Part shown: piece after piece, positions 16,128 to 24,610 of the stretch
Numbering within the stretch: position 1 is the stretch's first letter
Layout: each line of letters starts with the position of its first letter
Assembly: GCA_002506275.1 (NCBI GenBank)
Contig: DAXG01000004.1
Coordinates: 1 to 31,366 of the forward strand
Direction of reading: 5' to 3'
Length of the DNA: 31,366 nt
Origin: Euryarchaeota archaeon UBA259
GTDB taxonomy: Archaea; Thermoplasmatota; Poseidoniia; Poseidoniales; Poseidoniaceae
Position numbers and translations under genes: made by a program
Notes under the pieces: model-generated
What the model was told of the DNA's origin: nothing
Seen by the model: the letters and a program-made list of their open reading frames with translations, nothing else
Database searches by the model: none

Positions 16128-16511
16128 TCAAACACGGCGGCCACGTCGGCCACCCTTCTTTTTGGTACCGTCGTGAGCGATTGGCGTCACGTCTTCAATA
16201 CGAGTGATTGTCATTCCAGCACGAGTTAGTGCTCGGATTGCTGCTTGTGCGCCTGGACCGGTGTTGTTTGAAAGGTTACCACCTGGTGCTCGGTACTTGA
16301 TAATGAGTTGAGTGAATTCCTTGTCTTTGAGGTCGTCAGCCATCTTTTCAGCAGCTCGTGTTGCAGCGAATTGTCCGCCGCTGTCTTTCGAAGACTTGAC
16401 CACTTGACCGCCGGAGCAGGTCGTAATGGTTTCAGCACCGGTTAAATCGGTAGCTGTCATCAAGATGTTGTTGTAAGAACTGAAAATATTTACAATTGCT
16501 CGTCGACTCAT
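16128..16511 (-). CDS. rps11: Ribosomal protein uS11
   Basis: The 127-residue small-subunit protein lines the platform near the mRNA exit and the 3' end of 16S rRNA. The characteristic segments are [20 protein letters not shown] near the start, [15 protein letters not shown] in the middle, and the C-terminal [19 protein letters not shown] followed by a Lys/Arg/Gly-rich tail. The ATG at 16511 overlaps the rps4 stop as ATGA, indicating translational coupling; a GTG three bases upstream (16514) is less likely. Confidence 0.95.
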   Translation of the reverse strand: MSRRAIVNIFSSYNNILMTATDLTGAETITTCSGGQVVKSSKDSGGQFAATRAAEKMADDLKDKEFTQLIIKYRAPGGNLSNNTGPGAQAAIRALTRAGMTITRIEDVTPIAHDGTKKKGGRRGRRV

Positions 16512-17173
16512 CACTGGTCACCTCCGACATTGTCTGCGGAAGGTGCTTCAGCAGCAGCATCCTTGACTTCAGTAGCGAACTCTGTGGTTGCTTCTGGGTC
16601 GACTTCTTCTTCTTCAACACCGTATTCAGCAGAAGATGCACGTCCGTCGATTGCCTTTCGGATTGGGTGCTCGGAATTGTTGGCCCAAGGGCAAGAAGGG
16701 TGCCATGTGAGGCTTTCTTCTTCATCACGGGAAATTTGGTACGAAGGGATGGTTACTTTTTGGTCGCCGATGACAATCTTGCCGTGGGTGACGAATTGGC
16801 GTGCTTGCTTCATCGAGATTGCAAGTCCCTTGTAGTAGACTTGAGCTTGCAATCGGCGGTTGAGGATGTCTTCAGTGCTCAACAATAGAATATCGTCAAG
16901 GCTTGCGTCGGAGGAAATCAGTCCTTTGTTGTGAAGAGAACGAAGAAGGTCTTCCATCTCTCTCTTACCGTGGGCTTCACTGGTATCAACCATACCGATC
17001 AAACGCATAGCTTGGCGTCGATGTCGTCGGAGTTGGGACTTAGCCTTCCAGATTTCACGCATGTTCTTCAAGCCATGATTGGCTTGGATAGCGTGTTCTT
17101 CTTCGATACGGGCAGCCTTCCACGGGTGAGAAGGTGTGTCAAATTTAGGTCGTGCAAACTTTGGTTCTCCCAT
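16511..17173 (-). CDS. rps4: Ribosomal protein uS4
   Basis: The 220-residue protein is a primary 16S rRNA-binding small-subunit protein. It begins with a typical archaeal uS4 N-terminus ([15 protein letters not shown]). An S4 RNA-binding domain follows around residues 105-165 ([19 protein letters not shown], then [18 protein letters not shown]). The final stretch of about 45 residues is acidic and Ala/Glu-rich, a disordered tail often seen in archaeal members. It lies 15 bases after rps13, whose stop precedes its start, and overlaps rps11. Operon order is the normal archaeal one. Confidence 0.95.
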   Translation of the reverse strand: MGEPKFARPKFDTPSHPWKAARIEEEHAIQANHGLKNMREIWKAKSQLRRHRRQAMRLIGMVDTSEAHGKREMEDLLRSLHNKGLISSDASLDDILLLSTEDILNRRLQAQVYYKGLAISMKQARQFVTHGKIVIGDQKVTIPSYQISRDEEESLTWHPSCPWANNSEHPIRKAIDGRASSAEYGVEEEEVDPEATTEFATEVKDAAAEAPSADNVGGDQ

Positions 17174-17188
17174 TCATCATCCCTCCAA

Positions 17189-17656
17189 TCACTTCTTTCG
17201 GCTCACACCAAGGGTGAGTCCGCCACGGCCATTTGAGCGACCGCGTTGTCCACGTACTTTGTTTCCGCTTGCGTGGCGAACACCACGGTAGCACTTCATT
17301 GTACGAAGCCGGTTAATATCGTCTTCAAGAGTAAGGGAGACTTGTTGTCCTGTCAGATGAAGCTCATCTCCGGTCTCAAGGTCTCGTTGGCGGTTCAGCA
17401 TCCAGAGTGGGACTGTTTCTGCATAACCTTCGATAGCAACACGGAGGCTTTCCTGTTCTTCCGCCGAGAGGTGGCCGGCGAGTGAAGCAGGGTCGAATCC
17501 AGTGTTCTTACAGATTTGAATTGCGGTTCGTGGACCAACGCCCCGAACAGCCGTTAAAGCGGTTGCAAGGGTCTTCTGTCCGTCCATATCCGTATCTGCC
17601 ATTCGCAGGATATACGAGAAATCGTCTCCCAATTCTTCTTCCTTAGGTCGTGCCAT
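17189..17656 (-). CDS. rps13: Ribosomal protein uS13
   Basis: The 155-residue protein sits in the head of the small subunit and contacts the large subunit and P-site tRNA. Seen motifs are FSYILRMADTDMDG near the start, the helix-hairpin-helix-like VRGVGPRTAIQICKNTG, and the C-terminal basic segment CYRGVRHASGNKVRGQRGRSNGRGG, followed by the archaeal tail ending in Lys-Lys. It is the first gene of the operon. A GGAGAGGTGA Shine-Dalgarno-like sequence precedes the ATG at 17656. Confidence 0.95.
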   Translation of the reverse strand: MARPKEEELGDDFSYILRMADTDMDGQKTLATALTAVRGVGPRTAIQICKNTGFDPASLAGHLSAEEQESLRVAIEGYAETVPLWMLNRQRDLETGDELHLTGQQVSLTLEDDINRLRTMKCYRGVRHASGNKVRGQRGRSNGRGGLTLGVSRKK

Positions 17657-17723
17657 TGTGTTTCACCTCTCCTTAACACGCAGTGTCAAGCAGGTTCCCG
17701 ACCAACCTCCCCTATATCAAGAC

Positions 17724-17745
17724 CGCGATACTTCTTCGCGATACT
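17724..17745. repeat. Tandem 9-bp direct repeat upstream of rps13
   Basis: CGCGATACT occurs twice (17724-17732 and 17737-17745) with a 13-bp period. On the minus strand the two copies lie just upstream of an AT-rich TTGATATAG stretch, about 60-90 bases before the rps13 start. This fits an activator or repressor site, but function is not shown. The rest of the 17657-17811 gap shows T-rich minus-strand tracts after the methyltransferase gene, and nothing else I can name. Confidence 0.45.
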
Positions 17746-17811
17746 GAGGAGCGAAAACATCGGCATGTAAACGGGAAAAAGCCGTTGAAACGGGGTGCGA
17801 AAAGGCGGTGA

Positions 17812-19107
17812 TTATTCCGTGATGCAAACCAAGAGCATGTCGTCGCCAGGTTGTTGGGCCAAGAAAGCGTTTCTCCGGCCGTGTCTTCTCGAAAGTTGAC
17901 GGTCGATTGCCCCTTGGACTTTGGGTTGAATCTCTGGAGAGAGTGGGACGCGAACGGTCATTTTCCCGATATCGTGTTCCAAGAACAGTTCGACCAATTG
18001 GTCCACTGTTTCGATACGTAGTTCCATCCGAGCAAGAGCAACGACTCGACCGGTTGCTTGAACGAGCATCCTGTCCATTGGGTTGTCAAGACGCAGTGGA
18101 TGGGCGTGGTGGATTTGTGGTCGGCGGCCTTCGACAACACCCCAAGTGAATACTTCTGATTTCGACACTGAAGCAAGCCATGTTTCCGCTAATCCGCTTT
18201 CAACCAGTGCTGCATCCAAAATGCTGACGCGTTCACCGCGACGCGGTGGTTGGCGGGTCGACTTTGGCAAACCGTCGCCTGCCCCAAGTTGCCGCCCGCC
18301 AGAAACGACGTGTGCGTCTTCCGCAATCGATGGAGGTATACGCACAAAGCGGCGGGCAATGCCCTTAGTTGCTGCATCGCCAAGCCACAAGGCCAGACGG
18401 TCCACGCGACCTCTGCCGCGTGAAGTCCAAACCCATGTTCGAGCGATGTCTTTCCATACCGCATCAACCAGAGACTCGACTTCAAGCCGTTGTTCGTGGG
18501 TCAATCGAGGAGATAAATCCAATATCATTGCTGGCCCATGAAGGCCTTCTGACAGATACGGTGCCCAGCCGTTGAACACTTCATCAAGCCGCGGTGCCAT
18601 TTCTTCAAGGCCATGCGTTCTACTGTTGCGAGGACGTGCTGGGTCGAGGTGGAGCAGTGCAATATTGGGGAAGGTATCCAAAGAAAAGTGGTCAGCGAGA
18701 GCGGCGCAGACAACTGCTCCGTCGCGTCCGTCGCTCGCAAAAATTCTGGTTTGCTGCATCCGTTCGGCATCTGTTTCATTCCGATAGGTGGCAATCGATT
18801 GGAGATTGACGGCACTTGCTTGAGCACGTAATGGATCCAACTCGACACCAATCCCTGGTCGTTGTAAAATCGCCATGTGTGCGCCCAATTGAATCCCACT
18901 TCCGCAAGCGCAGTCGAGGATGTATCCTTCTGGGAGATTCAGTTCTGTCAGTAATTTCGAACGGGTTAAGGCAACTTGCCAAGGGGTTGCGAGGGGTTTG
19001 CCTTCACTGGCGTGATAAAAAACCAATTTGCGTCCAGCAGTTGAGTCGGGGGCAAACTCGGACAAGCCTTTCGTGCTGGTCGTGGCGGGATTGAAGATTT
19101 CAACCAT
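17812..19107 (-). CDS. Class I SAM-dependent methyltransferase with THUMP-like C-terminus
   Basis: The 431-residue protein has a Rossmann methyltransferase core, with SAM motif I DCACGSG at residues 65-71 and the acidic ribose-binding Glu89. The motif HLDPARP (153-159) matches the DPAR(R) signature of the family that carries a C-terminal THUMP-like domain. That domain appears to fill the last third, ending in MTVRVPLSPEIQPKVQGA and a basic SRRHGRRN segment. Family members are uncharacterised RNA-methyltransferase-like proteins, so RNA is the likely but unproven substrate. It lies 9 bases downstream of pyrE and is probably in the same transcript. Confidence 0.8.
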   Translation of the reverse strand: MVEIFNPATTSTKGLSEFAPDSTAGRKLVFYHASEGKPLATPWQVALTRSKLLTELNLPEGYILDCACGSGIQLGAHMAILQRPGIGVELDPLRAQASAVNLQSIATYRNETDAERMQQTRIFASDGRDGAVVCAALADHFSLDTFPNIALLHLDPARPRNSRTHGLEEMAPRLDEVFNGWAPYLSEGLHGPAMILDLSPRLTHEQRLEVESLVDAVWKDIARTWVWTSRGRGRVDRLALWLGDAATKGIARRFVRIPPSIAEDAHVVSGGRQLGAGDGLPKSTRQPPRRGERVSILDAALVESGLAETWLASVSKSEVFTWGVVEGRRPQIHHAHPLRLDNPMDRMLVQATGRVVALARMELRIETVDQLVELFLEHDIGKMTVRVPLSPEIQPKVQGAIDRQLSRRHGRRNAFLAQQPGDDMLLVCITE

Positions 19108-19116
19108 ACATTCGCC

Positions 19117-19716
19117 TCATTGCCCGGCAACATCAGTACGGGTCATGATGCTCTCAAAATGAATATTCGCAGCTGCAAACGCTTCTTTCGCCCCTTCTTC
19201 TCGGTCAACAATGCTGATTACGGCAACAACCTTGCATGTCGTATCGTTTTGGATGCGCTCAACTGCTTTGATAGCCGAGCCCCCGGTTGTCGTGACGTCT
19301 TCGACGATGACAATATCTCCCCCGTTACCAAGAGAAGAACCTTCGATGCCAGGCGGATTGTTGGTCTTACGACCGCCTCGCCCTTTTGCTTCCTTTCGCA
19401 CCATAAACCCGAGTCGGGGGGAGGTGGCCTGAGAAGTAGCCACGGCAATGGCCGTAAGGGGTACTGCTCCAAGTTCGAGGCCACCGACAAAATCAGCTTT
19501 CATAGCATCCATCCGAAGGTTGAATAATTGGCCAAGCAAGTGTGTAGATTCCGGGTGCATCATGACGGGTTTTGTATCAAAAAACCATCGCGATTGACGG
19601 CCGCTGGCAAGGGTGAATGCGTCATCAGAACCTCCGTCGATGAAAGCGAATTCGCGCACCAATTCAACGAGGCGGGGCCAACTCGGGTGTTCGCGGACAC
19701 TGCTATGAACGGACAT
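19117..19716 (-). CDS. pyrE: Orotate phosphoribosyltransferase
   Basis: The 199-residue enzyme transfers the ribose-5-phosphate of PRPP to orotate, making OMP in pyrimidine synthesis. The PRPP-binding motif is IVIVEDVTTTGGSA (136-149). The flexible catalytic loop is represented by RKEAKGRGGRK (107-117), and the N-terminal ASGRQSRWFFDTKP (37-50) is the usual orotate-site region. All key parts are present and the length is normal. It is divergent from the PolD large-subunit gene, with 115 bases between starts. No clear TATA box was seen for it. Confidence 0.93.
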   Translation of the reverse strand: MSVHSSVREHPSWPRLVELVREFAFIDGGSDDAFTLASGRQSRWFFDTKPVMMHPESTHLLGQLFNLRMDAMKADFVGGLELGAVPLTAIAVATSQATSPRLGFMVRKEAKGRGGRKTNNPPGIEGSSLGNGGDIVIVEDVTTTGGSAIKAVERIQNDTTCKVVAVISIVDREEGAKEAFAAANIHFESIMTRTDVAGQ

Positions 19717-19831
19717 TGTTCCATGGTCGTGCCTCGCATCAATGAACTTTGTCTCCCGTATCGCTGTAGGACTTCATGCAAATCGAGCGCGGCACTGATA
19801 AACGGTCGCCTCTAAGACATCAAGGAGTCAC

Positions 19832-22800
19832 ATGTCTGCATCGAGTGGTACGGGTCAAAAAAGGGGACACAACCCCCTCATTGGCTTAGATATCGAACGA
19901 TTGGAAGCGGAAATGGAGCGGTACCATCATTGGCTTGATGAGCATGCAGATGAAGCATACATCGTAGCAGAACAAGCCCGTAAGCTTGGCTTTGATCACA
20001 AGGAATTCGTGGAAATTCCACGGGCCGCTGACTTGGCTGGGCGAACTGAAAAACTGCTGATTGAATACCTCGAAGGGTACGAGGTTGCTGATGATATTCG
20101 AAAACTCTTGGCTGAACACGATCGAGAAACGACCTCCATCATGATGGCCCAGAGCGTGGCAAGAGGTTTTCGAGAACAAGGATACGACCTCATCACGGCA
20201 ATCGATGTTGGGCTTCGCGTTGGCCTTGCAGTGTTGACAGAAGCCGTTTTGGTCGCTCCTCTCGAAGGGATCAGTGAAGTTCGACTTTTGAACAACGTCG
20301 ATGGTTCACAATTTGTCTCTGTCCACTTTGCAGGACCAATTCGTGCCGCAGGCGGTACTGCTCAGGCACTGGCCGTTCTCATTGCAGATATGATTCGACG
20401 AGAATTGAATATCGGGCACTATCAACCAACAGACCCAGAAGTCGAGCGAGTGAAGGAAGAATTTGGTTTGTACCGTGGAAACCTGCAATACCGTCCTTCC
20501 CCGGCAGAAATTGAGGAAATCGTTCGAGCATGTCCCATCATGATCAACGGCGAGTCCACCGAACGAATCGAATGTGCAGGATATGGGCGTGTGCGTAACA
20601 TCGACGAGGCACGGATTCGAGGCGGTGTGCTGCTGGTTATTGGCGAAGGTATGTGTCTGAAAGCACCGAAGATTCAGAAACACACCGAGCGATTAAAAGT
20701 CCCTGGATGGGATTTCATTTCCAAATTTGCATCGAAAGGGAAATCGGACGAATACAAGGGCGATGGCCCACAATTCAAATCCCGCAAAGTGCCCACCATT
20801 TCGAAATTCATGCGCGACATTATCGCTGGACGGCCGGTCTTTGGTGCACCGCTCCAACCCGGTGGATTTCGCCTAAGGTATGGTCGAGCACGCCCCTCAG
20901 GTTTGGCAGCGGCCTCCACAAATACTGCTTCAATGCTAGCCATGGATGATTTCATCACCATTGGAACTCAAATGAAAATCGAACGGCCTGGGAAAGCATG
21001 CGCAATCACTCCTTCAGACGACACCGACGGGCCGTGGGTTGTACTCGCTGACGGCCGATTCTTACGTTTGGACGATGCGAAAAGCTACACGGCAATCAGT
21101 TCCAAAGTCCGCTCGGTTTGGGACAACGGCGAGTTGGTTATTGGTTATGGGGAATTTATGGAGAACAACAAGAAATTGGTACCTGCAGGTTATACCAACG
21201 ATTGGTGGGCGAGTGACTTGATTGAGGAGTTGAACTCATCCGAATCACTCGACGATTTCTCCGAATTGGCCGGTATAATGCGAAGTCAATTTCCTGCAGG
21301 TATACCTGGCATCCACCCTGAAGACGCAGAAGACCCCCATTCTCAGTTCCATATACGCAGAAAATGGCACGTGTTCTTAGCCGCTTGCTCGCTGGACTGG
21401 AACCAAGTTAAAGGCGTGTCAAAACGTTTCAAAACAGCCATTCCAAACCCTCACAACCCGTGGTTCCTCGACCTTCCTATCGAATGGGTACCAGCAGTAT
21501 TGGACCTGTTAGAAGAGGCGGAAATTGAAGCGTTGGGCACTTCACATTCGGACGTTATTGCTCCAGAGGAAAACCTCACTGCGTATCCAGTAAACGAACA
21601 GAGGCAGTTACGTATTCGGGGCGGTGTGCAAAATTGGTCCGCCAAATCCATGGAAATTTTGCGGCCTGAATCCTTTGAACACTTGGATGACTATGAGATT
21701 CCGGGGCCGAAAGTCGCCCCACTGGAATCTATTTTCAACCAGGAAATACCTGAAATTTGGGCATATATTCAGCACGGTCTAGCCAAAGCCGCCGCTATGA
21801 TTCTCGGACTTCGTCACCACCACGATGGGGATGACCTGGTCATTACCGCGGGCTGGCCAGCTGTGCTGGAAGGATTTGGATTCAGTGATGAGGGGAAGAA
21901 GCCGCTCCGAATCGTGGATGCTAAATCAAGATTTGAACAACGGATTGAGCAACTGAAAGATTGTCATGAAACCTTGACTGAAGAGCGAAAAAGACTTTCA
22001 GAACTTCGACAGGCTCGTGCGACTGTACGTATTGCTGCCGAAACGGACGCAAGACAACGAGGCTTGGGGATTACAGAAACCGATGAGGTTGGCCGGCAAG
22101 CCGCTTCGAAGGTCGAAGACCCCGGTCCAGCGGACCCGAAGAAATATCTTGCTGCACAAATCCATGAGGACGACCATGCCGTTGATGGAATCATGTTGCA
22201 AGTTCGAAAGATTTCGGACCTTCGATGGGTTCACGCCGCACCTGTTCGCATCGGATGCCGCATGGGTCGCCCTGAGAAAGCGGCCCCTCGTATCATGAAT
22301 CCAATGACGCACGCTCTTTTCCCAATCGACTTGAACGGTGGTAATCAGCGCCTCTTGGCTAACGCTGCAGAGAAACAGAGCATACGTGTACAAATGGGTC
22401 GCCGGACGTGCAAAAAGTGTGGAAAAGAATCTCCATTCATCCTTTGCCACCATCGTTTAGTTGATGCCGATGGCATGGAACGCGTCGGGGAAACTTGCGG
22501 GGGGCGAACCGCAATGCGTGAAAATGAAAACACCAAACGGCGCCGTAGAGGAGAGATTCAAACGGTTCGTCTCGACACGATGATCGAAGATGCACGTATA
22601 CGACTGGGTATTGACAGAATACCTCGGCAGGTCAAATGCATGAAGAAAATTGCCAGTCGGGATCAAACTCCTGAAGCCATTGAAAAGGGATTGCTGCGCG
22701 CAAAATATCAACTCCCCGTGTTTCGTGACGGTACCGTCCGCTTCGACATGAGCGACGTCCCAGTAACACATTTCACCCCCAGAGAAATCGATGTTTCCTG

Positions 22801-23953
22801 GCAAACGCTTCATTCGCTGGGCTACACGCATGATTCTGAAGGTGAGCCGCTTACAGGAGATGAACAAATGTTGGAAATTTTTCCGCAAGATTTCATCGTC
22901 AGCAAAAACGCCGGTGAATTCTTTGTCCGAACCGCTCAATTTATCGATGAGTTACTGGTACGCTATTATGGCCTTGAACCGTACTACAATGTCAACACCC
23001 CTGATGACTTGGTTGGTCATCTCATCTGTGCACTTGCGCCGCACACCTCAGGAGGAGTGCTCAGCAGAATCATCGGATGGGCCGATTGTTCTGGTGGCTA
23101 TGCTCACCCCTTGTTCCATGCAGCTAAACGACGAAACTGTGACGGGGATGAAGATGCAATCATGCTCCTCATGGATGGATTGTTGAACTTCAGTAGAGAA
23201 ATCCTCCCCGCGAACCGTGGCGGCCTCATGGATGCCCCGCTGGTCTTAACGACGAGACTCAACCCTACTGAAGTGGATAAAGAAGCGTTGAATGTCGACT
23301 CGGGATGGTTTTACAGTCGCGACTTTTACGAAACGACGTTGTCCCAGCCGCACCCGAAGGAATGCGCAGAACGGATGGATTTTGTTGAACGTAGGTTGGG
23401 CTCTGTTGCTGCTGTTCGGGGCTATGGCTACACGCACGATTGCTACGCATTGGACCAAGGTCCAGCTCTTTCTGCATACAAAACCCTCGACACCATGATT
23501 GACAAGATGAACGGGCAACTCGATCTCGGACATCGGTTGCGTGGGGTCGATGTTCGTACCGTGGCATCAAGTGTGGTTCGCTCACACTTCTTACCGGATT
23601 TACGTGGCAACCTTAACGCCTATGCTCGCCAGAAAATTCGCTGCCTCAAGTGTGCTCATTCGTATCGGCGTATGCCGGTGGCGGGGAACTGTATTCAGCC
23701 AAAGAAGGAGACTGGAAGAGGTTTGTCCAGCGTCGGAGTTGCCAAATCTGAAGGAGGTTTGTGCGGTGGGAATCTTGCACTCACGGTTTCTGAAGGGGCT
23801 GTACGCAAGTACATCAAAGTCACAAAGCACGTTATGGCGACATACGGCGTCGATACCTACACCAAACAGAACGTCGAATGGTTGGCCGATAGTGCAGACT
23901 CTCTGTTCAATAACGACCGAGCAAAACAACTCTCACTTGCTGATTTTCTGTGA
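19832..23953 (+). CDS. polC: DNA polymerase D large subunit DP2
   Basis: The 1373-residue protein is the catalytic subunit of the archaeal replicative family-D polymerase, partnered by DP1 (not in this window). Conserved blocks are visible in order: HFAGPIRAAGGTAQALAV (165-182), the LQPGGFRLRYGRARPSG region, and RIGCRMGRPEKAAPR. A first zinc module has Cys860, Cys863, Cys872 and Cys889. The catalytic NCDGDED has Asp1104 and Asp1106, and a C-terminal zinc module has Cys1271 and Cys1274. The extreme C-terminus QLSLADFL is a good PIP box for PCNA. No intein is present in the conserved blocks. A coiled-coil-like insert lies near residues 697-745, which helps explain the length above the usual 1100-1270. 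The AAGGAG ribosome site precedes the ATG. Confidence 0.96.
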   Translation: MSASSGTGQKRGHNPLIGLDIERLEAEMERYHHWLDEHADEAYIVAEQARKLGFDHKEFVEIPRAADLAGRTEKLLIEYLEGYEVADDIRKLLAEHDRETTSIMMAQSVARGFREQGYDLITAIDVGLRVGLAVLTEAVLVAPLEGISEVRLLNNVDGSQFVSVHFAGPIRAAGGTAQALAVLIADMIRRELNIGHYQPTDPEVERVKEEFGLYRGNLQYRPSPAEIEEIVRACPIMINGESTERIECAGYGRVRNIDEARIRGGVLLVIGEGMCLKAPKIQKHTERLKVPGWDFISKFASKGKSDEYKGDGPQFKSRKVPTISKFMRDIIAGRPVFGAPLQPGGFRLRYGRARPSGLAAASTNTASMLAMDDFITIGTQMKIERPGKACAITPSDDTDGPWVVLADGRFLRLDDAKSYTAISSKVRSVWDNGELVIGYGEFMENNKKLVPAGYTNDWWASDLIEELNSSESLDDFSELAGIMRSQFPAGIPGIHPEDAEDPHSQFHIRRKWHVFLAACSLDWNQVKGVSKRFKTAIPNPHNPWFLDLPIEWVPAVLDLLEEAEIEALGTSHSDVIAPEENLTAYPVNEQRQLRIRGGVQNWSAKSMEILRPESFEHLDDYEIPGPKVAPLESIFNQEIPEIWAYIQHGLAKAAAMILGLRHHHDGDDLVITAGWPAVLEGFGFSDEGKKPLRIVDAKSRFEQRIEQLKDCHETLTEERKRLSELRQARATVRIAAETDARQRGLGITETDEVGRQAASKVEDPGPADPKKYLAAQIHEDDHAVDGIMLQVRKISDLRWVHAAPVRIGCRMGRPEKAAPRIMNPMTHALFPIDLNGGNQRLLANAAEKQSIRVQMGRRTCKKCGKESPFILCHHRLVDADGMERVGETCGGRTAMRENENTKRRRRGEIQTVRLDTMIEDARIRLGIDRIPRQVKCMKKIASRDQTPEAIEKGLLRAKYQLPVFRDGTVRFDMSDVPVTHFTPREIDVSWQTLHSLGYTHDSEGEPLTGDEQMLEIFPQDFIVSKNAGEFFVRTAQFIDELLVRYYGLEPYYNVNTPDDLVGHLICALAPHTSGGVLSRIIGWADCSGGYAHPLFHAAKRRNCDGDEDAIMLLMDGLLNFSREILPANRGGLMDAPLVLTTRLNPTEVDKEALNVDSGWFYSRDFYETTLSQPHPKECAERMDFVERRLGSVAAVRGYGYTHDCYALDQGPALSAYKTLDTMIDKMNGQLDLGHRLRGVDVRTVASSVVRSHFLPDLRGNLNAYARQKIRCLKCAHSYRRMPVAGNCIQPKKETGRGLSSVGVAKSEGGLCGGNLALTVSEGAVRKYIKVTKHVMATYGVDTYTKQNVEWLADSADSLFNNDRAKQLSLADFL

Positions 23954-23954
23954 A

Positions 23955-23966
23955 CATTTTCCGTTT
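23955..23966 (+). terminator. T-rich terminator candidate after DP2
   Basis: CATTTTCCGTTTT lies immediately after the DP2 stop. Two T4 runs may terminate transcription in archaea. It also separates DP2 from the next promoter. The call is weak. Confidence 0.35.
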
Positions 23967-23992
23967 TCAAAGACAGCGTAACCGGAATTGGC

Positions 23993-24002
23993 TTTTTATC
24001 AA
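23993..24002 (+). promoter_or_regulatory. TATA-like promoter of the ketosynthase operon
   Basis: TTTTTATCAA lies about 37 bases before the ATG at 24035, predicting a leader of around 11 bases. A GAGGGG-type Shine-Dalgarno sequence lies between the two. It would drive all four overlapping genes from 24035 to 27396. Confidence 0.5.
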
Positions 24003-24034
24003 ATGAGGGTCTCAAACTGGCTGAGGGGAAACCA

Positions 24035-24610
24035 ATGGATGAAGCGACGCTGGTGTTGTATGTTATTCTCTACGTGCTCTTGCCGCTATGGGGTCTTGCC
24101 AGTATGCTTGACTGGTGGTGCCATAAACAGACATCAATAGAATCCACTTCTGGACTTCGTGAGGCAAATATTCATTGCCTCATGGGGTTCCAAATTGCTA
24201 TACCATTGGTGCTTTCTCTTGTGTTTGAAGTGAATGTACTCGTTCTGCTCCTGTGCTTAGCTGCACTGGTTGCTCACGAATTCATTGCCCATTACGACGT
24301 CCACTATACCACTGATAAACGTGAAATCAGCATTTGGGAGATCCATGCCCACAATTACCTCTCTACACTCCCGTTCTTTTTGTTCCTGTTGATCATCGTT
24401 CGAAAGTGGGAAGTTTTCGTTGATATGATCACCTTGGATTGGGGTGGCGGTTTTGGACTTGAGTGGAGAAAAGAGCCGCTTGGGGCGACTGGAAATTACG
24501 CCGCAGTATACATGTTCTCAATGGCGATTCTCGTCGTTTTACCATACTTTCAGGAATGGTGGCGTTGCTGGACGTATCAGCGCTCACATAAGCAAGAGGT
24601 CATCGAATGA
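24035..24610 (+). CDS. Histidine/glutamate-rich multi-pass membrane protein
   Basis: The 191-residue protein has about five hydrophobic helices (near 8-25, 48-62, 64-82, 110-124 and 156-172). Conserved-looking polar residues cluster at helix ends: DWWCHK (26-31), IESTSGLREANIH (35-47), HEFIAHYDVHY (81-91) and EIHAHNY (102-108). The spacing of His and Glu resembles membrane-bound diiron enzymes, though the exact desaturase HxxxH boxes are not present. I recall a bacterial family with the same DWxCH...IE...G..E...H and HE motifs, sometimes mislabelled diguanylate cyclase; no GGDEF domain is visible here. It is the first gene of a four-gene operon and overlaps the ketosynthase start as ATGA, so a lipid-related role is inferred. 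Confidence 0.72.
   Translation: MDEATLVLYVILYVLLPLWGLASMLDWWCHKQTSIESTSGLREANIHCLMGFQIAIPLVLSLVFEVNVLVLLLCLAALVAHEFIAHYDVHYTTDKREISIWEIHAHNYLSTLPFFLFLLIIVRKWEVFVDMITLDWGGGFGLEWRKEPLGATGNYAAVYMFSMAILVVLPYFQEWWRCWTYQRSHKQEVIE

Noticed and set aside
19832..23953. Intein in the DP2 gene
   Set aside because: DP2 is long, but the conserved blocks are uninterrupted and no splicing motifs such as a terminal His-Asn followed by Cys/Ser/Thr were seen.
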